Assembly: GCF_016865235.1 (NCBI RefSeq)
Contig: NZ_CP064030.1
Span: 3,038,001-3,102,000, forward strand
Direction: 5' to 3'
Length of the DNA stretch: 64,000 nucleotides
Source of the DNA: Dyella caseinilytica
GTDB lineage: Bacteria > Pseudomonadota > Gammaproteobacteria > Xanthomonadales > Rhodanobacteraceae
Positions 33,890-42,996 of the stretch are shown here, piece by piece. Numbering within the stretch: position 1 is the stretch's first letter; every line of letters begins with the position of its first letter. Below the pieces are notes generated by a model. It was not told the origin of the DNA, searched no databases, and saw only the letters and a program-made list of their open reading frames with translations. Both the position numbers and the translations under genes were made by a program.

Positions 33890-34630
33890 ATGACACAGCG
33901 TACGGCATTGGTTACTGGCGGCACCGGCGGTATCGGTACCGCAATCGTGCGCTATCTGGTCAAGCAGGGACACCGCGTCGCCACCAATTACCGCGACGAG
34001 GCGAAGGCTGACGCCTGGCGCAAGGCGATGGCGCAGGAAGGTATCGAGGTTTGCATGGTTCAGGGCGACGTAGTCGACCCGACCTCCTGCGAAAACATGA
34101 TCAGCGCCATCCACCACAAGTGCGGCCCGATCGAGATCCTGGTCAACAACGCCGGCATCACCCGTGACACCACCTTCCACAAGATGACCTACCAGCAGTG
34201 GATGGATGTGGTGAACACCAACCTCAACGCCTGCTTCAATGTCACCCGGCCGGTGATTGAGGACATGCGCACCCGCAAATGGGGACGCATCGTGCAGATC
34301 AGCTCCATCAACGGCTTGAAAGGCCAGTACGGTCAGGCCAATTACGCAGCGGCCAAGGCCGGCATGCATGGCTTCACCATTTCACTAGCGCAGGAGAATG
34401 CCAGGTTCGGCATTACGGTGAACACGGTTTCGCCAGGCTATGTCGCCACTGACATGGTGATGGCGGTGCCGGAGGAAGTGCGGGAGAAGATCATCGCGCA
34501 GATCCCGGTGGGGCGTCTGGGCACGCCGGAAGAAATCGCCCACGCGGTCGTATTCCTGACTACCGATGAAACCAGCTGGATCACTGGCACCAATCTTAAG
34601 ATCAACGGTGGGCAATACATGGGTTGGTAA
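33890..34630 (+). CDS. phaB: Acetoacetyl-CoA reductase (PhaB-like SDR)
   Basis: A 246-residue classical SDR from ATG 33890, 9 bases after AAGGAG. It has TGGTGGIGTAIVRYL (NADPH binding), NNAGITRD, the catalytic Ser/Tyr/Lys (ISSINGLKGQYGQANYAAAK) and PGYVATDMV. It reduces acetoacetyl-CoA to (R)-3-hydroxybutyryl-CoA for polyhydroxybutyrate synthesis. Its closest look-alikes are PhaB rather than FabG (QYGQANYAAAKAGMHGF). No phaA or phaC is in the window. Confidence 0.88.
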   Translation: MTQRTALVTGGTGGIGTAIVRYLVKQGHRVATNYRDEAKADAWRKAMAQEGIEVCMVQGDVVDPTSCENMISAIHHKCGPIEILVNNAGITRDTTFHKMTYQQWMDVVNTNLNACFNVTRPVIEDMRTRKWGRIVQISSINGLKGQYGQANYAAAKAGMHGFTISLAQENARFGITVNTVSPGYVATDMVMAVPEEVREKIIAQIPVGRLGTPEEIAHAVVFLTTDETSWITGTNLKINGGQYMGW

Positions 34631-34639
34631 ACGGCACCG

Positions 34640-34667
34640 GGGATGCTCCGACCCATCAGAGCATCCC
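34640..34667. terminator. Hairpin after phaB, sharing sequence with the adjacent element
   Basis: GGGATGCTCCGA (34640-34651) pairs with TCAGAGCATCCC (34656-34667), one mismatch, around CCCA. Its right arm repeats the terminal sequence of the nested element that starts at 34668. It may be phaB's terminator or a fragment of another copy. Confidence 0.55.
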
Positions 34668-34958
34668 TAGGAATGCTCTGATCTATTCCACGTACCCGTC
34701 ACCGCACTGTATGCGCGCCTCGCATCGCTCCGTCGGTGAAGGCAGACTGGCCGTCTGTCGAGACGGCGGAGCGATGCGAGGCGCACATACAGTGCGGCCC
34801 CAACATATTGAATTCAAAGGACGGGGTGACGTCCAGAAGGCTCGCAGGCTGTGTTGCGCGACTTGAACAGACGGCCAGTCTGCCCTGCGCCACGCAACAC
34901 AGCCTGCGAGCCTTCTGGACGTCATGCCGGGTGCGTGGAATAGATCAGAGCATCCCTA
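34668..34958. repeat. Nested, centre-symmetric inverted-repeat element
   Basis: The outer arms 34668-34698 and 34928-34958 are 31-base inverted repeats with two mismatches. Inside are two large hairpins: arms 34702-34732/34767-34797 (30 of 31 match) and arms 34828-34858/34893-34923 (31 of 31), each with a 34-base loop. The loops are complementary to each other over 17 bases (34741-34757 with 34868-34884). The middle TTGAATTCAA (34808-34817) sits on the common symmetry axis. The right arm includes the tcdA stop codon. The small open frames in it are by-products of the symmetry. It could be a non-autonomous mobile repeat or a structured RNA. Confidence 0.85.
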
Positions 34959-35741
34959 ACGTCCCAACAGTTTCTCCAGCACTTTGCCGACCGCCGCAAA
35001 CGCAAACGCCCCGGTGACGTGCGTGGCAGCTCCGAGGCCACCACCGCAGGCAAGGTTCATGGCATCACCTCCGGGCGGCCGCGTGCCGCAAACCGTGCCA
35101 TCCGGCTGCGGGTACTGCACGTTCTGCAGCGAATACACCGCCGACACACCGAAGTAGCGATCCGGGTTACGTGGGAAGCCGAAATCCTGGCGAAGTTTTT
35201 TGCGGATCAGGCTGAACATCGCGTCGTGCTCGGTGCGTGAAAGATCACGCACACGAATCTGTGTGGGATCGGTACGCCCACCCGCCGATCCCACCGTCAC
35301 CATCGGCAGCTTGCGGCGGCGGCACCAAGCGATGGCTTCCAGCTTCACGCGGAAGGCATCACAAGCATCCAGCACCACGTCATAGCCACGATCGAGCAAT
35401 TCGTCCAGGGTGGCCGGAGTGAGGAAACGCTCGATGGCCTCAAGCCGGATGGTTGGATTGATCGCATGCGCACGCGCAGCGATCACCCCGACTTTCGGCT
35501 TGCCGTATTCGCCATCCAGCGCATGCAACTGGCGATTGGTATTGGAAACACAGACTTCATCAGCATCGATCAAGGTCAGTCGGCCCACGCCCGTACGCGC
35601 CAATGCCTCGGCCGCCCACGAACCCACGCCGCCGATACCGATCACGCATACATGCGCCTGTGTCAGACGCGCCAATGTACCGGCACCGTAAAGCCGCTCG
35701 ACGCCATCGAAGCGCTCAGCGGGAAATGCTGTGCCACTCAT
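34956..35741 (-). CDS. tcdA: tRNA t6A dehydratase TcdA (CsdL)
   Basis: A 261-residue E1-like ThiF/MoeB-family protein: VIGIGGVGSWAAEALARTGV (ATP binding), LIDADEVCVSNTNRQLHALD, and VVLDACDAFRVKLEAIAWC. The last part has the CGGGLGAATHVTGAFAFAA segment with the conserved Cys. It cyclises t6A37 in tRNA to ct6A using ATP. Start MSGTAFPAERFDGVERLYGA (35741) is the family start. The stop lies inside the right arm of the nested element. Confidence 0.93.
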   Translation of the reverse strand: MSGTAFPAERFDGVERLYGAGTLARLTQAHVCVIGIGGVGSWAAEALARTGVGRLTLIDADEVCVSNTNRQLHALDGEYGKPKVGVIAARAHAINPTIRLEAIERFLTPATLDELLDRGYDVVLDACDAFRVKLEAIAWCRRRKLPMVTVGSAGGRTDPTQIRVRDLSRTEHDAMFSLIRKKLRQDFGFPRNPDRYFGVSAVYSLQNVQYPQPDGTVCGTRPPGGDAMNLACGGGLGAATHVTGAFAFAAVGKVLEKLLGR

Positions 35742-35883
35742 GCTGGGTGGCCGACGATGACTAGGGAAACGCAAAGGTTCACGGTAAAAGCCCGTTATCA
35801 AGAGAGTCCTGGGCATTTTAACTTGCCGTAGGACTGACATACGGACTGCGTTATGCTCCGGGCTTCATGGCCCCGGGAAAGGT

Positions 35884-36279
35884 ATGGCAATGCGTGTTGC
35901 GCTCCTGATCGTGCTTGGACTGGCTATCGGCATCATCGGCACCGTCTTCACCATGCGAGCGCTCGATGAGCGCAATCCATTACCACACGCGGTGATGGTG
36001 ACCATGGGCTTTCATCGCCATCAGTTGGAACAGGCCGTGAAGGGCCAGCGCTGCGACGCCACGGCCAATATCGAACAGCTGCAGCATATGCAGATGATCG
36101 CCGGCGATATCCCGGCCGCGTTTCCCGATGCGCCGCAGGCCTTCCAGGATCTTGCCAGCCACCTGCGCTCGGCTCTGCAGACAGCAGCGCAGTCAGCACC
36201 CGTAGATTGCCCTGCGCTCGTCAGTGCGCTGAAGCCGGTGGATCAGGTCTGCAAGGAATGCCACCAGCAATATCGCTGA
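35884..36279 (+). CDS. Membrane-anchored cytochrome c'-like protein
   Basis: A 131-residue protein with an N-terminal membrane helix (VALLIVLGLAIGIIGTVFTM) and a helical periplasmic domain ending CKECHQQYR, a CxxCH haem site at the extreme C-terminus as in cytochrome c' and c-556. The rest matches a four-helix bundle by spacing. It would bind haem c in the periplasm. It is divergent from tcdA. The redox partner is unknown. Confidence 0.8.
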   Translation: MAMRVALLIVLGLAIGIIGTVFTMRALDERNPLPHAVMVTMGFHRHQLEQAVKGQRCDATANIEQLQHMQMIAGDIPAAFPDAPQAFQDLASHLRSALQTAAQSAPVDCPALVSALKPVDQVCKECHQQYR

Positions 36280-36295
36280 GGGGCCCCCTCGGCAC

Positions 36296-37840
36296 TCAGT
36301 TGGGTGCCGGATCCTCGGGAGCCGGGAACATCAGGATGGTGATTTCCTTGCCTTGCGGAATCTCCACCGCCGGCGAACCCAATGCCGCCATGCGGCTCTT
36401 GAACTCAGCCAATTCTTCGCGCTGGCCGAGTGCCGAGCGACCATTCACTGCCCAGATGCGCCCGCCCTGCTTCCAGCGCACCATGGCCTGATCGAGCTGT
36501 GAGGTAATCACGGCGTTGGCTTCGATAGGTGTGCCATTCTTGGGCTGTAACACCGCCAGCATGGTGGAACCATTGGGGTCAGAGGTGAACACCGTATCGC
36601 CGGGCCGCACGTTGGCCGCCAGCGTAGCCGCAGCCATATCCCAGCGCGGCTTGGTTTCCACCCGGTAAACCGGCCCGAGATTGACCGCGCCCATCAGGAA
36701 CAGGGCCGTGATGGTCACTGGCACAGCGCGACGTGGCAACGCGCCGATACCCAACCCAACCAGCACGAAGAACGGCACCGCGCTCCACAGCACGTAACGT
36801 GGCAACAACATGGATTTGAACAGCGATATCGCCAGCACCAACAGCGGCAGCACCATCACGCTGAGCAACAGCACCCTGCCCTCCAGTCGATGCCGCTCGC
36901 GCCACAGGCCCACGCAAGCGGCCATTGCTACCATCGCTCCAAGCACCGGCACGGCGGTATGCAGCAGGTCAAACTTCACCACAGCAGCCATGCGCATCAG
37001 GTAGACGCTGCCCGCAACAACCCACAAGTGTTGCCAGCTCAGTTCAGGGATCCAATTGAAATTCTGCAGCATATGCCCCTTGTTGGCGGCGAAGATCGCA
37101 CCGTAGAAAGGCACGCAGCACAGACAGATCAAGATCAGGCTGAGCAACCAATTGCGGCGAAATGCGCTCTGCACGCCGGGCATCGATCCCGAGCGCAAAC
37201 TGCGCCAGATCAGGAACAGTGAAAGATTGGATGCCAGCAGCCATGGCGCCGCGTCGCCGAGCACATCCAGCGCACCGACAGAGCCCAGCACATAAGTTGC
37301 CCATCCCCATCGCTCCGAACCTTCGTGCCGAAGATCAAGCGACGCCCGTGACGGGTCCTGCGCGATGCGGAGCAGTCCCCATAGCGCGATGGCGATCAGC
37401 AAGGTAACGAGTGTGTATGAACGCGCTTCCTGTCCGTACTGCACTTGCAGCGGCGACAGTGCCATCAGCAATCCCGCAGCAAGACCCGCGGTACGACCGC
37501 TGATGCGACGCGCCATCGCAAACACTACGCCGGCAGTCATGGCGCCGAACAGGGCTGAAGGAATGCGCAGCCAGGCATCGCTGCTATGTGCGAATTGGGT
37601 GACCAGCTGCAACAGCAAGAAATAGGTGGGCATGTGCCGATTGGTAAAACTGTCGGCAACCAGGCCACTCACCCCAAGATGAACGCGCTGCGACGTTAAC
37701 GCTTCGTCAAGCCAGAACGGCTGGTGATCAATACGGAACAGCCGCACCACCAAGCCAAGCAACACGATGGCCGCCATCCAGGCGATATCGCCCGAGGGCC
37801 ATGTTTCGCTCCATATGCGAAGTTTGCGATCGGTTGCCAT
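36296..37840 (-). CDS. GT-C family glycosyltransferase (PMT/ArnT-like)
   Basis: A 514-residue integral membrane protein with about 11 hydrophobic segments. The first loop has FWLDEALTSQRVHLG (catalytic Asp-Glu pair), and RHMPTYFLLLQ and QVQYGQEARSYTLVTLLIAI follow, the layout of GT-C enzymes that use polyprenyl-phosphate sugars. The periplasmic C-terminal region carries no clear catalytic motif. It likely adds a sugar to a lipid or protein in the periplasm. The acceptor is unknown and no companion polysaccharide gene is near. Confidence 0.8.
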   Translation of the reverse strand: MATDRKLRIWSETWPSGDIAWMAAIVLLGLVVRLFRIDHQPFWLDEALTSQRVHLGVSGLVADSFTNRHMPTYFLLLQLVTQFAHSSDAWLRIPSALFGAMTAGVVFAMARRISGRTAGLAAGLLMALSPLQVQYGQEARSYTLVTLLIAIALWGLLRIAQDPSRASLDLRHEGSERWGWATYVLGSVGALDVLGDAAPWLLASNLSLFLIWRSLRSGSMPGVQSAFRRNWLLSLILICLCCVPFYGAIFAANKGHMLQNFNWIPELSWQHLWVVAGSVYLMRMAAVVKFDLLHTAVPVLGAMVAMAACVGLWRERHRLEGRVLLLSVMVLPLLVLAISLFKSMLLPRYVLWSAVPFFVLVGLGIGALPRRAVPVTITALFLMGAVNLGPVYRVETKPRWDMAAATLAANVRPGDTVFTSDPNGSTMLAVLQPKNGTPIEANAVITSQLDQAMVRWKQGGRIWAVNGRSALGQREELAEFKSRMAALGSPAVEIPQGKEITILMFPAPEDPAPN

Positions 37841-38174
37841 AGGGCACTCAGGTAGTAGCGATCGTACGGATCGTCACGAAAGCGCCACGCACATGCACAA
37901 CACGATAGTGGGTGTGATTCACGGACATAGCTGTCCAACGAACGTATTGACGGGGATGGGGAATCTAACGCGAAAGACCGGAATCGGTTGTCAGCGATTT
38001 ATGACAGGTTGGTGCGCATTCAGTCGAAACAGGCTTCCGCATGACCTGTGGCCTACGCAAGAAAAATCAGGCCGCGATCATCGCCCTATTTCTCCGCAGT
38101 GAATGATCACCAAGTAACTCCGCGCAAGCTGCTGCAGTGCCACATAAACACATGCTTGCGCCAAACCTCCGTCA
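37841..38174. other. Gene-free interval
   Basis: The 334 bases between the glycosyltransferase start and the Mpo1-like gene show no convincing gene, hairpin or known RNA. They presumably hold the glycosyltransferase promoter and the 3' region of the Mpo1-like transcript. Confidence 0.5.
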
Positions 38175-38477
38175 TCAAATTTTTACTTTGCCGCGCAGGA
38201 CTTCCCAATACATCACCCAATCGCCGATAAGGCTGTAGAGCGGGTGGCGAAACGTGGCGGGGCGATTTTTCTCAAACGCAAAATGACCGATCCAAGCAAA
38301 GCCATAACCGGCCACAGGCGCCAGCCACAACCAGACCAGGCGTCCGGAAAACAAAGCGAATAACACGATCAACAAGACCAGCGTGCTGCCAATGAAATGC
38401 AAGCGGCGGCAGCGGCGATCACGATGTTCATTGAGGTAGTAGGGATAGAAATCCTGAAAACTGGCGAAAGACGACAT
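38175..38477 (-). CDS. Mpo1-like (DUF962) membrane protein
   Basis: A 100-residue protein with two hydrophobic segments and the family His motifs: YYLNEHRDRRCRRLHFIGST, then GFAWIGHFAFEKNRPATFRH and YSLIGDWVMYWEVLRG. The yeast relative Mpo1 is an iron-dependent dioxygenase of 2-hydroxy fatty acids; the His residues that bind iron (H...H, H...H) are present. A role in lipid oxidation is inferred. It starts 57 bases after the pirin gene's stop, on the same strand as pirin. Confidence 0.88.
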   Translation of the reverse strand: MSSFASFQDFYPYYLNEHRDRRCRRLHFIGSTLVLLIVLFALFSGRLVWLWLAPVAGYGFAWIGHFAFEKNRPATFRHPLYSLIGDWVMYWEVLRGKVKI

Positions 38478-38533
38478 GTGTGCACCTCCATCGCATTTTT
38501 ATCAGCCTAAACCCTACGCGTGCGGCTTGCACG

Positions 38534-39409
38534 TCACCCAGGAAGCGGAATGAATTCCTTCTCGTCACCGGTCACTTTGCCAAAGCGCTGCGCAACCCAG
38601 TCCGCCTTGGCCTGTTCAATGCGCTCGCGTGTACTGGACACGAAGTTCCACCACAGGTGACGTTCGCCATCCAGCGGTGCGCCGCCGAACAACATCAGCC
38701 GGCTGGCCTCTTTCGCACGCACAGTGGGTGCCGATTCGCCCGCCTGCACCGCCACCTGCGTCGCCGTCAGTGTGACATCCCCCCAACTGACTTCACCGTC
38801 GATCACATGCACGCCGCGCTCGGCATGCTCTTGTGGCAACGCCAGCTCGGCACCTGCTTCCAGACGCGCCTCGATGAAGAACATGGGTGCAAACACTTTC
38901 ACGGGCGATTGTTTGCCATAGGCGGTACCAGCAATCAGCACCAGTTCGGCGCCCTCCTCCCGGATATGCGGAAGGCTTTCGGCATCATGGTGATGAAACT
39001 CCGGTGCGACCTCTTCATCGGCGCGTGGCAATGCCACCCATACCTGGATGCCATGCATGCGCTGCCCATCCCGACGCGCGTCGGGTGGCGTGCGCTCGGA
39101 ATGCACGATGCCACGCCCTGCAGTCATCCAATTCACAGCGCCTGGCGTGATATCAGCCAGACTGCCGAGGCTGTCGCGATGACGGATGGTGCCCTCGAAC
39201 AGCCACGTCACCGTGGCCAATCCGATATGCGGATGCGGACGCACGTCCATGCCTGTGCCAGGCGCGAAGTCGGCAGGTCCCATGTGGTCATAGAACACGA
39301 ACGGTCCGACATGACGCGCCAATAACACCGGCAGCATACGGCGCACTACGAAACCATCGCCCAGGTCATGCAGGCGCGCGTTCTCGATCAGCGTGGGATG
39401 AGTCTGCAA
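38534..39409 (-). CDS. Pirin-family cupin protein
   Basis: A 291-residue bicupin. The metal site lies in RPHPHIGLATVTWLFEGTIR and the GRGIVHSER segment (His-x-His ... His-x-Glu). The C-terminal cupin is present without metal ligands, as in YhaK/YhhW. Some pirins are quercetin dioxygenases; others bind nucleic-acid regulators. The start is a TTG behind a strong AAGGAG site. It follows the old yellow enzyme gene by 11 bases, so the two form an operon. Confidence 0.9.
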   Translation of the reverse strand: MQTHPTLIENARLHDLGDGFVVRRMLPVLLARHVGPFVFYDHMGPADFAPGTGMDVRPHPHIGLATVTWLFEGTIRHRDSLGSLADITPGAVNWMTAGRGIVHSERTPPDARRDGQRMHGIQVWVALPRADEEVAPEFHHHDAESLPHIREEGAELVLIAGTAYGKQSPVKVFAPMFFIEARLEAGAELALPQEHAERGVHVIDGEVSWGDVTLTATQVAVQAGESAPTVRAKEASRLMLFGGAPLDGERHLWWNFVSSTRERIEQAKADWVAQRFGKVTGDEKEFIPLPG

Positions 39410-39420
39410 GACGTATCTCC

Positions 39421-40479
<1,059 letters not shown>

Positions 40480-40530
40480 CGTCGTCCGCCATCGGGTGAA
40501 GCCAAGCAGATGGCGGCGAACCGCCCATGA

Positions 40531-41445
40531 TCAAGCCTGCGCCTCATCGCTGAAGCACGCGACCTGGCGCTCTTCCATCCACGCAGCCAACTGCAGGGCA
40601 AGCGCATCAGGTATTTTCATCCAGGTGAAGTGATCAGCACGTTGCCCGGCAAGCTGATCCGGCGTGACTGCGCTCACCTGTTTCGAGGTGTTCGGCATGC
40701 CATCCAGCAACCATGCCAGCGAACTAGGCGGTGCCATCCAATCGTCCTGCAAGCACAAAGCGTGCACTGGCAATGCCATCGCCGCCAATTGATGCGTGAA
40801 ATCGGCTTGCATGCCGCTCACCGAGTAACGACCTGTTCGTCCGCTGCGTGACCAGTCCGCGATGACGCCACGTGCTTCATTGCCGCCAAAACCGATCCTG
40901 CGTCCGGGCAAATACCCCATCAACGAAGCCAGCGGCGACACCAGGGTGTAGGCAAGACGAAGCGCGAACTTCGCAGGAAAACGCCGCCAATAAGGTGCGC
41001 CACTGGCGATCAGCGTGATGCCTGCCACCTGATCGGGATGCAAGCTGGCGTAAAGGCAGGAAAGCTGGCCACCAAGACTGTGTCCACCCAGCCAGAATGT
41101 TGCCTGCGGCCAACGCGCCTTGGCCTGCTCGATACCAGCTGGCAGATCGGCCTCAAGCAATTCGCGGTAACCCCAATTGGCGTGTCGTCCGGCGCGTCGA
41201 TCGCTGGAGCCAATGCCACGCCACTCATGCAGCATGACCGCGATGCCATGCGCAGCCAAGGCTTCGGCCAGCGGCAAGTAGTGCTTGGCCGGCACACCCA
41301 TCGCCGACAGCCAATACAGCACATGCCGCGGATAGTCGCGGGGTTGCACGGTGATTAATTCGCTGCGCGCACCATCGCGCGCAACAGCAGGTGCGATGAT
41401 GGTATTGGCCGCCATGGCGGCAGATGACGAAGATAATCCAGACAT
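40531..41445 (-). CDS. Alpha/beta hydrolase (serine aminopeptidase S33-like)
   Basis: A 304-residue protein with the nucleophile elbow GGHSLGGQLS, an oxyanion-hole region near VLYWLSAMGVPAKHYLPLAE, an acidic Asp in CLQDDWMAPP, and a final His in QRADHFTWMKIP. The ATG at 41445 is preferred to a GTG two codons upstream. It hydrolyses an ester or lipid substrate that cannot be told from sequence. It lies upstream of the namA-pirin pair on the same strand with a 51-base gap and may be cotranscribed. Confidence 0.88.
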   Translation of the reverse strand: MSGLSSSSAAMAANTIIAPAVARDGARSELITVQPRDYPRHVLYWLSAMGVPAKHYLPLAEALAAHGIAVMLHEWRGIGSSDRRAGRHANWGYRELLEADLPAGIEQAKARWPQATFWLGGHSLGGQLSCLYASLHPDQVAGITLIASGAPYWRRFPAKFALRLAYTLVSPLASLMGYLPGRRIGFGGNEARGVIADWSRSGRTGRYSVSGMQADFTHQLAAMALPVHALCLQDDWMAPPSSLAWLLDGMPNTSKQVSAVTPDQLAGQRADHFTWMKIPDALALQLAAWMEERQVACFSDEAQA

Positions 41446-41479
41446 TCGCACAGGTTAGCTAATGGCCGTGACAGAAACA

Positions 41480-41506
41480 AAAAGGCCGGCAATGAGCCGG
41501 CCTTTT
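41480..41506 (-). terminator. Terminator of csp gene 1
   Basis: AAAAGGCCGGC (41480-41490) pairs with GCCGGCCTTTT (41496-41506) around AATGA; the minus strand continues into a T-rich tract. It ends the transcript of the cold-shock gene at 41535. Confidence 0.9.
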
Positions 41507-41534
41507 AAGCATTTTGTCAAACGATGCTCAAGGT

Positions 41535-41747
41535 TTATTTCGGAACGACCTCATCGGCCTGTAATCCTTTCTGGCCTTGAACCACCTTGAACTCCACCTT
41601 TTGCCCCTCTTTCAGGCTTTTGAAGCCGTTACCCTGGATTGCACGGAAATGCACAAAGACATCCGGGCCATTGGAGCGGCTAATAAAGCCGAAGCCCTTG
41701 GCGTCATTGAACCACTTGACTGTGCCTTCCTCACGTTGATCCGACAT
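41535..41747 (-). CDS. cspA: Cold-shock protein (tandem copy 1)
   Basis: A 70-residue OB-fold cold-shock domain: GTVKWFNDAKGFGFISRSNG (RNP1) and PDVFVHFRAIQGNGFKSL (RNP2). It binds single-stranded RNA and melts secondary structure. It differs from the other two copies mainly at the N-terminus (MSDQREE) and C-terminus (VVPK). A 200-base leader upstream shares blocks with that of copy 2. Confidence 0.95.
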   Translation of the reverse strand: MSDQREEGTVKWFNDAKGFGFISRSNGPDVFVHFRAIQGNGFKSLKEGQKVEFKVVQGQKGLQADEVVPK

Positions 41748-41782
41748 GACTCACTCCGTTCTAGCGTTTAACTCTGAGACCA

Positions 41783-41802
41783 GTCGGCCCACCCGAGCCG
41801 AC
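41783..41802 (-). promoter_or_regulatory. Leader hairpin of csp gene 1
   Basis: On the minus strand, GTCGGC pairs with GCCGAC around an 8-base loop, about 40 bases before the start codon. The equivalent hairpin in copy 2 has the same place and a compensated base-pair change. It is a candidate cold-responsive RNA structure within a long 5' leader (about 41748-41960). Confidence 0.6.
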
Positions 41803-41980
41803 GGCTTACTGGGTTTGCCAAGATCGAGTGGAGCCTTGCGGACAGGGACCGCATTGCGGACACGCGTAATACCGAGCAGACACAGTGACTAGAGCTTAAT
41901 GATTTTCGTAAAGCGATATGTGATGAAAAATTCACGTTTGGAAGCACAATGAAAATCGGCAGCAAAATATCCAGAAAATA

Positions 41981-42009
41981 AAAAAGCCGGGCATTAAGCC
42001 CGGCTTTTT
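41981..42009 (-). terminator. Terminator of csp gene 2
   Basis: AAAAAGCCGGGC (41981-41992) pairs with GCCCGGCTTTTT (41998-42009) around ATTAA, between copies 1 and 2. Confidence 0.92.
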
Positions 42010-42029
42010 AAATCGATCTATTCGGGCAA

Positions 42030-42242
42030 TTAGCTTGCCTGAACCTCATCGGCCTGCAGACCCTTCTGGCCCTGCACAACCTTGAAGGTGACCTTCTGGC
42101 CTTCCTGGAGGCTCTTGAAGCCATTGCCCTGGATGGCACGGAAATGCACGAAAAGGTCGGCCGAGCCGTCCTCGGGCGAGATGAACCCGAAACCCTTCGC
42201 ATCGTTGAACCACTTAACGGTACCGCTCTTACGATCTGACAT
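42030..42242 (-). CDS. cspA: Cold-shock protein (tandem copy 2)
   Basis: A 70-residue cold-shock protein starting MSDRKSGTVKWFNDAKGFGF. RNP1 and RNP2 (ISPEDGSADLFVHFRAIQGN) are intact. The in-frame ATG four codons earlier is less likely because the ribosome-binding site (TGGAG) sits just before it. The leader of about 200 bases (42243-42450) shares several blocks with copy 1. Confidence 0.95.
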   Translation of the reverse strand: MSDRKSGTVKWFNDAKGFGFISPEDGSADLFVHFRAIQGNGFKSLQEGQKVTFKVVQGQKGLQADEVQAS

Positions 42243-42281
42243 GATGTACTCCATCTGTTCCAGCGTTTGACTCTGAGACCA

Positions 42282-42301
42282 GTTGGCCCGCCCGGGCCAA
42301 C
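42282..42301 (-). promoter_or_regulatory. Leader hairpin of csp gene 2
   Basis: On the minus strand, GTTGGCC pairs with GGCCAAC. Relative to copy 1 the third pair has changed from C-G to T-A on both sides, supporting a conserved RNA stem. Shared flanks include CCCAGTAAGCCGT before it and ACTGGTCTCAGAGT after it. Confidence 0.65.
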
Positions 42302-42467
42302 GGCTTACTGGGTATGCTGAGGATCAGGTGAAGTGACACAGACGGGTCGCGCCGGTATACGCACGTTACCAAGCAAACACAGTGCAGAGAGCTTAATCGG
42401 TTCGACATGTCGATATGTGATCAAAATTTCACATCTCGCCAGCGACCCAACTTTTAAAAACAAAACA

Positions 42468-42494
42468 AAAGCCGAGCTCAAAAAGCCCGGCTTT
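42468..42494 (-). terminator. Terminator of csp gene 3
   Basis: AAAGCCGAGC (42468-42477) and GCCCGGCTTT (42485-42494) form a stem with one mismatch; the minus strand continues as a T-rich tract. Confidence 0.85.
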
Positions 42495-42517
42495 ACCGAT
42501 TCTATCTATTCAAGCAA

Positions 42518-42727
42518 TCAGGCTGCCTGGACTTCATCGGCTTGCAGGCCCTTCTGGCCCTGCACCACCTTGAAGCTGACCTTCTGGCCTTCTTGCAGGC
42601 TCTTGAAGCCATTGCCCTGGATCGCGCGGAAATGCACGAAAACATCCGGGCCGTTGTCGCGGCTGATAAAGCCGAAACCCTTGGCATCATTGAACCATTT
42701 TACGGTACCGATCTGACGATCAGACAT
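42518..42727 (-). CDS. cspA: Cold-shock protein (tandem copy 3)
   Basis: A 69-residue cold-shock protein (MSDRQIGTVKWFNDAKGFGF) nearly identical to copy 2 in the core. It has its own leader, in which GGCCACC pairs with GGTGGTT (42772-42789, two G-U pairs) at the place of the other leader hairpins. The upstream region otherwise differs, with a T-rich stretch before the ribosome-binding site (TTGGAG). Confidence 0.95.
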   Translation of the reverse strand: MSDRQIGTVKWFNDAKGFGFISRDNGPDVFVHFRAIQGNGFKSLQEGQKVSFKVVQGQKGLQADEVQAA

Positions 42728-42996
42728 GTAACACACTCCAAAAAAACTAGGTTTTTCAAAAACAAAGACTCAACCACCATGAGGTGGCCGACTTAACTGG
42801 TGTGCTAAGGAAAGCCCTGAGAGTGAGCGATGAGGCAGATGGTGATCGGCTGCATCGGGTCACGTGACTCCGGTGACCCCGGCAAACACAGTTCGCCCAT
42901 CATAACCGCAAATGCACAGATAAGGCGAATAGGTATTCAGGAAAGGCCTCCTTACAAGGCGCGCTATGCTTGGCCGGCTAATAAATCAAAGAGAAC

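Noticed and set aside
34683..35017. Overlapping small open frames on both strands in the nested element
   Set aside because: They follow from the inverted-repeat symmetry, share no ribosome-binding site, and read as repeated Arg/Cys/Ser-rich text.
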